Positions 58,303 to 64,000 of a stretch of 64,000 nt of DNA are shown here, piece by piece. The stretch covers positions 1 to 64,000 of the forward strand of contig JAIUOS010000004.1 in NCBI GenBank assembly GCA_020161755.1, given 5' to 3'. Below the pieces are notes generated by a model. The model was not told the origin of the DNA, did no database searches, and saw only the letters and a program-made list of their open reading frames with translations. The stretch's first letter is position 1, and the number at the start of each line of letters is the position of its first letter. Both the position numbers and the translations under genes were made by a program. The stretch is from Actinomycetota bacterium. GTDB taxonomy: Bacteria > Actinomycetota > Actinomycetes > Propionibacteriales > Propionibacteriaceae.

Positions 58303-60891
58303 ATGACCCGGGCCGCCATCGACCTGGGCGGTGCCTGGTGGCTGCGCGAGTCGCTCGGGGACACCTGGCAGTGGCACCTGGCCTCACCGCTCCCCGACGA
58401 TGTCGCCACGGCGCTGCCCGCCGTCGATCGTTCCGGGTGGCTCAGAGCCCTGGTTCCGGGATCGGTGATCACCGACCTCGAACGCGCCGGCGAGATCAGC
58501 GACCCTCGATTCGAGCGGAACTCGCGCCACGCCGAATGGACCGCCGCCCGACACTGGGTCTACCGCCGACGCGTCCATCTCGGCCGAGCCGAAGTGGATG
58601 CCCTCTCGGCGGGCGCCCTCGCGCAGTTGGTGTTCGATGGCGTGGACCCCGCAGCCAGGGTCTTCGTCGACGGTGACGAGGTCGCACGGGCGACTGGGCC
58701 GTACCGCCAGCACTGGATCGACGTCACTCTCGCCATCGCCGGCCGGACCACCTTCGACCTGGCCGTGGTCGTGGAGCCCGTACCGCCGGGCGAACCGCAG
58801 GTCGGCCGCACCGACAGGGTGCGCCGGCACGCCCCGCGCCTGAACGAGGGCTGGGACTTCTGCCCGCGCTTCCCCCACCAGGGCATCTGGCGGCCCGTCC
58901 GCCTGGAGATCGGAGCCACCCTCCTCCAGGCGCCACGACTGTCCGCAGCCGGCGCCGGACCCTCCGGGCAGCTCCGCTTTTCCACCGCGTTCACCGGCCC
59001 CACCCCACGGTGGCAGCTCACAGCACGGCTCCCCGACGGCCGAAGCTACTCGGCGCCGGTCCGGCCCGCCGAGCAGCAGGTGTCCGCGACGATCGAGATT
59101 CCGCACCCGCCGCTGTGGCAGCCGTGGGGCTTCGGTCAACAGCATCTTGTCGACGTCGAGTTGGTGGACGAGTTCGGCAACGGCTTGTGGAACGCACGCA
59201 CCGGCTTCCGGGAGATCCGGTGGACACGGAATTCGGGCTCTGACGCTGCCACGTTGCCCTACTCACTCGAGGTGAACGGACACCGGGTTCCCGGGGTGGG
59301 CTTCAACTGGACACCGGTCGATGCCCAGTTCGGCGCGACCGCGGCGGCCCGCGTCGAGCACCTCCTCCACCTCGCCCGGCAGGCCGGTGGCCGCGTTCTC
59401 CGGGTCTGGGGCGGCGGGCTGCTCGAGACCCCCGACTTCTACGCGCTCTGCGACGAACTCGGCCTCCTCGTCTGGCAGGAGTTCTCCCAATCGTCCTCCG
59501 GCATGCAATCAGCCCCCTGCGACGCGCCGGACTTCCTCTCCGAGTTGACCGCCGCGGCCGCGGAGGCCGTCCGCCGGCGCCACCACCACCCCAGCCTCGT
59601 GCTGTGGGACGGCGGCAACGAACTCCAGGGCGACCGTGGCCCGTTGGGCACAGACGACTCGGCCGCGCTGCGCACCCTCGCCGCCGTCATCGGGAGGGAC
59701 GACCCCGATCGCGGCTGGCTGCCGACGTCCCCGAGCGGCCCCACGTTCGCCTACAGCCTCGACTCCCAACGAGCCGACCCCACCGGACTCCACGATGTCC
59801 ACGGGCCCTGGGAGCACCAGGGGCTCGGAGCCCACGCAGAGCTGTACAACCAGGTGGCGGCGCAGGCCCACACCGAGTTCGGGGTCGAAGGCATGGCCGG
59901 CGCGCGCCAATTGGCCGCGCTGATCGCCGAGCCCCACAGGTGGCCCCCGACGCGCGACAACCCCGTCTACCGGCACCTGGGCGAGTGGTGGGTCAACACG
60001 GCGCTGGTCGACCAGGCGTTCGGCGGTGCGCTGTTGACGCCCGAGCCGGCCAACAGCCTCGCTCTGGCACACGTTCGCCGAACGTCCCAGCTGCTCCAGA
60101 GCACCGGCCTGAGCTACGCCGTGGAAGCGGATCGACGGCGCTGGCCCGGCTGTTCGTTGGTGCTGCCCTGGCAGTTGAACGAGTCCTTCCCCAATACGTT
60201 CTGCACTGCACGGGTGGACTTCAACGGAGACGCCAAGCCGGCGCTGTGGTCGGCCGGCCGTGGGTTCGCTCCCCAGCGAGCGACCATCGCTGTGCCCGCC
60301 GACATCCTGCCCGATGGCGGTACCGCGACTGCCTGGGTGTGGGACGAGGACCGCGTTGCCTGCAATGCACCCTCACGCCTGGAGATGAGCCTGCGTGACC
60401 TCGACGGCACCGTCCGGGCTCGCACCGTAGCCGACGTCGCAGCCTGGGACGGCGAGCCGGTGGCGGTGGCGCACCTGATGATGCCGCCGCAACGAACGCT
60501 CGGGCCCATTCTGTTCTGGGAGGCGCGCTGGTTCGATGTCCGCGGCACTGTGGTGGACACCTCCCGGCGGCTGACGTCGACCGTGCCTGACTGGGGTCCA
60601 CTGCTCACCGATCCGGCCCTCCAGGTTTCGGCTGAGGGGATCAGGCACTCGTGGCCGAGGCCGGGCCTCTTGCGGGTCGAGAACCGGGATCGCGTCGCTG
60701 TGGTGCAGCCACACCTGTGGCCGGGCACGACCGAACTCGTCCGCGCTCCGATCGCCGTCGACCTGCTGGCCCCGGGCGAGTCGTTCGACGTCCCCTGCGA
60801 CTGGCCGGCGACGCGGACCGACCTCCGGTTCGACTGGGTCAACAACCCTGGCCTCCCCATCACCATCGCTCCCCCAGGAGGAGATTCATGA
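58303..60891 (+). CDS. GH2 beta-mannosidase-like glycosidase
   Basis: The 862-residue enzyme has the beta-mannosidase type GH2 layout: sugar-binding domain (LVPGSVITDLERAG, WVYRRRVHL), N-terminal barrel approach VRRHAPRLNEGWDFCPRFPH, VLRVWGGGLLETPDFYALCD, the acid/base Glu in WDGGNELQGD and the nucleophile Glu in AHTEFGVEGM. No signal peptide is seen. It likely removes beta-mannosyl or related residues from imported glycans. ATG 58303 follows GAGGA by about 10 bases. Confidence 0.86.
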   Translation: MTRAAIDLGGAWWLRESLGDTWQWHLASPLPDDVATALPAVDRSGWLRALVPGSVITDLERAGEISDPRFERNSRHAEWTAARHWVYRRRVHLGRAEVDALSAGALAQLVFDGVDPAARVFVDGDEVARATGPYRQHWIDVTLAIAGRTTFDLAVVVEPVPPGEPQVGRTDRVRRHAPRLNEGWDFCPRFPHQGIWRPVRLEIGATLLQAPRLSAAGAGPSGQLRFSTAFTGPTPRWQLTARLPDGRSYSAPVRPAEQQVSATIEIPHPPLWQPWGFGQQHLVDVELVDEFGNGLWNARTGFREIRWTRNSGSDAATLPYSLEVNGHRVPGVGFNWTPVDAQFGATAAARVEHLLHLARQAGGRVLRVWGGGLLETPDFYALCDELGLLVWQEFSQSSSGMQSAPCDAPDFLSELTAAAAEAVRRRHHHPSLVLWDGGNELQGDRGPLGTDDSAALRTLAAVIGRDDPDRGWLPTSPSGPTFAYSLDSQRADPTGLHDVHGPWEHQGLGAHAELYNQVAAQAHTEFGVEGMAGARQLAALIAEPHRWPPTRDNPVYRHLGEWWVNTALVDQAFGGALLTPEPANSLALAHVRRTSQLLQSTGLSYAVEADRRRWPGCSLVLPWQLNESFPNTFCTARVDFNGDAKPALWSAGRGFAPQRATIAVPADILPDGGTATAWVWDEDRVACNAPSRLEMSLRDLDGTVRARTVADVAAWDGEPVAVAHLMMPPQRTLGPILFWEARWFDVRGTVVDTSRRLTSTVPDWGPLLTDPALQVSAEGIRHSWPRPGLLRVENRDRVAVVQPHLWPGTTELVRAPIAVDLLAPGESFDVPCDWPATRTDLRFDWVNNPGLPITIAPPGGDS

Positions 60892-62294
60892 CCATCCCGT
60901 TCCCTGCTGACTTCCTCTGGGGCGCGGCAACGTCCGCGTACCAGATCGAGGGCTCGCGTACGGCGGATCACACCGGGCTGTCCGTGTGGGACACCTTCAC
61001 CCGGCGTCCCGGCGTGATCGAGGGCGGCGGCGACGGGTCGATCGCCTGCGACTCCTACCAGCGGTGGCGCGAGGACGTGTCCCTGCTGACGACCATGGGC
61101 CTCAACGCCTACCGCTTCTCCACCGGCTGGTCCCGCGTCATGCCCGACGGAACCGGCGGTGCCAATCCCCTGGCGCTCGACCATTACGACCGGCAGGTGG
61201 ACGCGTTGTTGGAGGCCGGCATCACCCCGTTCGTCACGTTGAACCACTGGGACATGCCACAAGCCCTGATGACCGGCGAGGACGACGGCGGCTGGCTCGC
61301 GCGCAGCACGGCGGAGGCATTCGCCGAGTACGCCGATGCGGTGACCGCGCGCCTGGGCGACCGCGTGAGCCGCTGGATCACCCAGTGCGAGCCGTGGATC
61401 GTCCAGCTGCTGGGCTACCAGCTCGGCCTGCACGCCCCCGGCATCGCCGACGTGGCTCGCTCTGTGATCGCCGGGCACCACGTCCTGCTGGGACACGGGC
61501 TCGCGGCAGAGGTGATCGCCGCCAACGTCCCCGACCCGCAGGTGGGCGTGGCGTCCTCCCTCTTCCCGTGCGTGCCGGCGACGGACACCGAGCCGGACCG
61601 CGCGGCCGCACACGCCTCCGACGGCTATGTGAACCGCTGGTACCTCGACCCGCTGGCCGGGAAGGGCTACCCCACCGACACGCGGGAGTTGTGGGAAGGC
61701 GTCCTGGCACGCCGGGGTGCCGGCTTCACCCTCGACGACGTCATCCTCGACGGCGACGAGGGGATCATCGGTCGGCGCCTCGACTTCATCGGCGTCAACT
61801 ACTACACCCGCCGGGTCTGCGCAGCCGCGTCCGGCGGCGACTTCCCCTGGAAGGTGGTGGGCCCGACCGGCGATGTCGCGCGGAGTGACGAGGGCTGGGA
61901 GATCGCGCCCCGCGCGTTCACCGACCTGCTGCTGCGGCTCGACCGCGACTACGACCACCGTCCGCTGGTCGTCACCGAGAACGGGGCGGTGTTCGGTGAC
62001 GGGCCCACGCACGACGGCAAGGTGCACGACAATCGCCGGATCGCCTTCCTCCGCGACCACCTCGAGGCGCTCGCCGAAGCGATGTCCCAGGGCGTCACGG
62101 TGTTGGGCTACCTGCACTGGTCGCTCCTGGACAACTTCGAGTGGGCGCTCGGCTACCGTCCCCGGTTCGGCCTGACCTATGTCGATTACCGCACCGGCGA
62201 ACGAATTCCCAAGGATTCGGCCCGCTACTACGGCCAGGTCGCCCGCACCGGCCGGATCCCGGCCGCCGACCCCGCGATCCCGGCGTTCGGGTAG
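60888..62294 (+). CDS. GH1 beta-glycosidase with altered acid/base motif
   Basis: This 468-residue GH1 enzyme has FLWGAATSAYQIEGS, YRFSTGWSRVMPDG, the nucleophile Glu in LVVTENGAVF and LLDNFEWALGYRPRFGL. The acid/base motif is TQCEPW instead of T-x-N-E-P, so the Asn that normally touches the sugar 2-hydroxyl is Cys. A changed glycone preference is likely. ATG 60888 overlaps the GH2 stop by four bases, with AGGAGGAG upstream. Confidence 0.9.
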   Translation: MTIPFPADFLWGAATSAYQIEGSRTADHTGLSVWDTFTRRPGVIEGGGDGSIACDSYQRWREDVSLLTTMGLNAYRFSTGWSRVMPDGTGGANPLALDHYDRQVDALLEAGITPFVTLNHWDMPQALMTGEDDGGWLARSTAEAFAEYADAVTARLGDRVSRWITQCEPWIVQLLGYQLGLHAPGIADVARSVIAGHHVLLGHGLAAEVIAANVPDPQVGVASSLFPCVPATDTEPDRAAAHASDGYVNRWYLDPLAGKGYPTDTRELWEGVLARRGAGFTLDDVILDGDEGIIGRRLDFIGVNYYTRRVCAAASGGDFPWKVVGPTGDVARSDEGWEIAPRAFTDLLLRLDRDYDHRPLVVTENGAVFGDGPTHDGKVHDNRRIAFLRDHLEALAEAMSQGVTVLGYLHWSLLDNFEWALGYRPRFGLTYVDYRTGERIPKDSARYYGQVARTGRIPAADPAIPAFG

Positions 62295-62300
62295 GCCGGC

Positions 62301-64000
62301 ATGGATATCCGCACAACCGAAGACGGCTGGCTGGTGGCCGGTGATGGCTACCAGGTAGTCGTGAGCCGCGACGAGCCTCGTGTCGACATCCGCGACGCCC
62401 AGGGATCGTCCTGGACCGAACTCAGCCTGGTGTCGAGCGTCGACACCTCGGACGGCGTGGACGAGACCATGCCCAGCACCGACCGCACCACGGTGAGGAC
62501 CGCGCCGGACGAGGTCGTCTTCACCCGGCGGCGCGCCTCGACGGTGTGGTCCACGGCCGAGGTGCGTCTCCGGTGCACGGACTCCGGGATCGACCTCCAG
62601 GTCGTGGTCGACGCCGAGCGCCCGCTCCCGCTCGCCGACGTCACGCTCGCCGGGGGCCGGATGGTCCGGGCGAACGGAGCGGCCGGAGACTTCCGTTCCC
62701 GGATCGGGTTCGCGAGCGTCTTCGTTCCGGCGCCCACAGAACCGGTTCAGGTGCTGCGTCCGGCAGCGACGCCTGCCCGACTGGGGGTGGTGGGCGACGC
62801 CGACGCCGGGCGGCTGCACGGCATCTTCTCGCCGCCGCCCCTGGTCCTCGGCTTCGGCCGGGCCCTGGCGGGCACGGGCGCCGACCTGCCCCAGGGCGGC
62901 GACTGGCTCGCGGTCGGAGTGGTGGACGCGGTCGATCGACTGGGCTTCACCACCATGACCTACGAACCGCTCGATGGCGGCTGGCACCTCCGGCTCGCCT
63001 ACGAAGGGCACACCCTGGCCGGCCGGTGGGAGAGCCCCCGGCTGGTGTTCACCCCGGCCACAAGCCCGATGGAGGTGCTGGCGAGCTACCGGGAACTCTG
63101 TGGGCCGCCCACCACCCCGGGCGAGATCGCCACCTGGTGGCTGGAGCCGATCTTCTGTGGCTGGGGCGCGCAATGCGCACTCAGCGTCCGCGCCGCCGTG
63201 GCGCCGTCCGGAGCCAGCGCCGGGCTGGTCGGCGGCGAGCAGGCGGTACGGGCGCCGGCCTTGTCCCGCCAGAACCTTTACGACCGGTGGCTGGCCCACC
63301 TCGCCGACAACGCGATCGTGCCCGGCACCGTCGTGATCGACGACAAGTGGCAGGCGTCCTACGCCACGCTGGCACCCGACGTCCAGAAGTGGCCCGACCT
63401 GAAGGGCTGGATCGCCCAGCGACATTCCGCCGGGCAACGAGTCCTGCTGTGGTTCAAGGCGTGGGATCCTGAGGGACTGCCCCCGGAGGAGTGCATCACC
63501 GACCCCACCGGGCGGTCGATCGCGGCCGATCCCACCCATCCGGGCTACCGGGAGCGGCTGGCTGCGGCGGTCGCGAGCGCCCTGGGTCCGGACGGCCTGG
63601 ACGCCGACGGCTTCAAGGTCGACTTCACCCAGCGCACACCCTCGGGCTGGGCCCTGCGAGCGGCGGGCCCGGGCTGGGGTGTGGCCGCACTCCACCAGCT
63701 TCTGAGCGTCCTGCACCGGGCGGCGAAGCAGGCCAAGCCCGACGCCCTGGTGGTCACCCATACCGTCAACCCGCTGTTCGCCGACGTGACCGACATGGTC
63801 CGGCTCAACGACGTCCTCAGCCGCGACTCCTTCGGCCGCCCGGCCCCGGTCGTGGGGCAGTTGGCGTTTCGCGCGTCCGTGGCGTCCGCCACCCTGCCCG
63901 GTACGCCGATCGACACCGACCAGTGGCCGATGCCCGACAAGGCCGAGTGGCTGCGCTATTCCCACGCCCAGGTGGATCTGGGCGTGCCGGCTCTGTACTA
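62301..64000 (+). CDS. Clan GH-D (GH36/GH31-like) glycosidase, 3' end outside window
   Basis: The frame is open from ATG 62301 to the window edge (566 codons). A beta-rich N-terminal half is followed by a barrel with VIDDKWQASYATLAP, RVLLWFKAWDPEG and DADGFKVDFTQRTPSG, in which the Asp of KVDF is the expected nucleophile of alpha-galactosidase/alpha-xylosidase-type enzymes. FCGWGAQC is also family-like. The acid/base residue may be the Asp in TPIDTDQWP. It is the third glycosidase gene of the operon, six bases after the GH1 stop. Confidence 0.75.
   Translation, partial: MDIRTTEDGWLVAGDGYQVVVSRDEPRVDIRDAQGSSWTELSLVSSVDTSDGVDETMPSTDRTTVRTAPDEVVFTRRRASTVWSTAEVRLRCTDSGIDLQVVVDAERPLPLADVTLAGGRMVRANGAAGDFRSRIGFASVFVPAPTEPVQVLRPAATPARLGVVGDADAGRLHGIFSPPPLVLGFGRALAGTGADLPQGGDWLAVGVVDAVDRLGFTTMTYEPLDGGWHLRLAYEGHTLAGRWESPRLVFTPATSPMEVLASYRELCGPPTTPGEIATWWLEPIFCGWGAQCALSVRAAVAPSGASAGLVGGEQAVRAPALSRQNLYDRWLAHLADNAIVPGTVVIDDKWQASYATLAPDVQKWPDLKGWIAQRHSAGQRVLLWFKAWDPEGLPPEECITDPTGRSIAADPTHPGYRERLAAAVASALGPDGLDADGFKVDFTQRTPSGWALRAAGPGWGVAALHQLLSVLHRAAKQAKPDALVVTHTVNPLFADVTDMVRLNDVLSRDSFGRPAPVVGQLAFRASVASATLPGTPIDTDQWPMPDKAEWLRYSHAQVDLGVPALY

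Noticed and set aside
60114-63965. Very long open frame (over 1280 codons) on the minus strand
   Set aside because: It is antisense to three glycosidase genes with clear catalytic motifs; its sequence is Gly/Arg/Pro-rich with no domain. High-GC DNA gives such shadows.
1-64000. CRISPR array, tRNA or rRNA genes
   Set aside because: No repeat-spacer pattern, cloverleaf or rRNA segment was noticed on either strand.

Overview
The window is high-GC DNA with dense short operons, GTG starts, 1-4 nt gene overlaps and several apparently leaderless genes. This points to an actinobacterium. The gene content (many LacI-controlled sugar cassettes plus xylose genes) would fit a soil or plant-associated member of the Propionibacteriales, but the sequence does not fix the genus. 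No rRNA, tRNA, CRISPR array or core housekeeping operon is visible, so this looks like an accessory carbohydrate-utilisation region.

Layout. 1-700: the right end of an IS3-type element, abutting a 5'-truncated Cys-rich small protein gene and a two-TM partner in lower-GC DNA. 1008-2582: a secreted FnIII/endonuclease-exonuclease-phosphatase protein. 2733-14039: cassette A (GH31 alpha-xylosidase with a frameshift, two permeases, binding protein, LacI), a NIPSNAP-like gene, then ROK regulator / xylA / xylB; together a likely route for alpha-xylosides to xylulose 5-phosphate. 14162-16726: ferredoxin-type reductase, GTP cyclohydrolase I and a divergent Cys-rich HTH regulator. 16914-24335: cassette B (clan GH-A glycosidase, two permeases, binding protein // LacI, GH2). 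24375-25522: a Tat-exported NlpC/P60-like protein and a VOC protein. 25695-30987: cassette C (esterase, two permeases, binding protein // LacI). 31090-37174: small-molecule and redox genes (YciI-like, VOC, O-methyltransferase, FAD oxidase, DHFR-like) around a MocR-type regulator. 37255-47661: cassette D (unrecognised protein, TIM-barrel isomerase, LacI, importer, 2-hydroxyacid dehydrogenase, epimerase, DHDPS-family lyase, acyltransferase-like protein). 47694-48800: a PIN-like/DUF433 toxin-antitoxin pair. 48907-64000: cassette E (FGGY kinase, YihT-like aldolase, racemase-like protein, FAD oxidoreductase, LacI, importer, GH2 mannosidase-like, GH1, GH36-like; the last runs off the window).

How it works together. 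Five complete binding-protein/two-permease importers are present and none has its own ATPase, so a shared MsmX/UgpC-type ATPase elsewhere is implied. Each importer has its own LacI regulator, and each cassette has a different palindromic operator; those of cassettes D and E recur three times in their clusters. All five cassettes carry a strong stem-loop beginning 11-26 nt after the binding-protein stop codon. In two of them the stem lies inside the first codons of the permease.

The two most notable regulatory observations are those five stem-loops and a four-copy promoter (two direct-repeat boxes, a fixed 18-nt gap, then TAGCGT) around the MocR gene. The most promising unassigned pathways are the enzyme sets of cassettes D and E.
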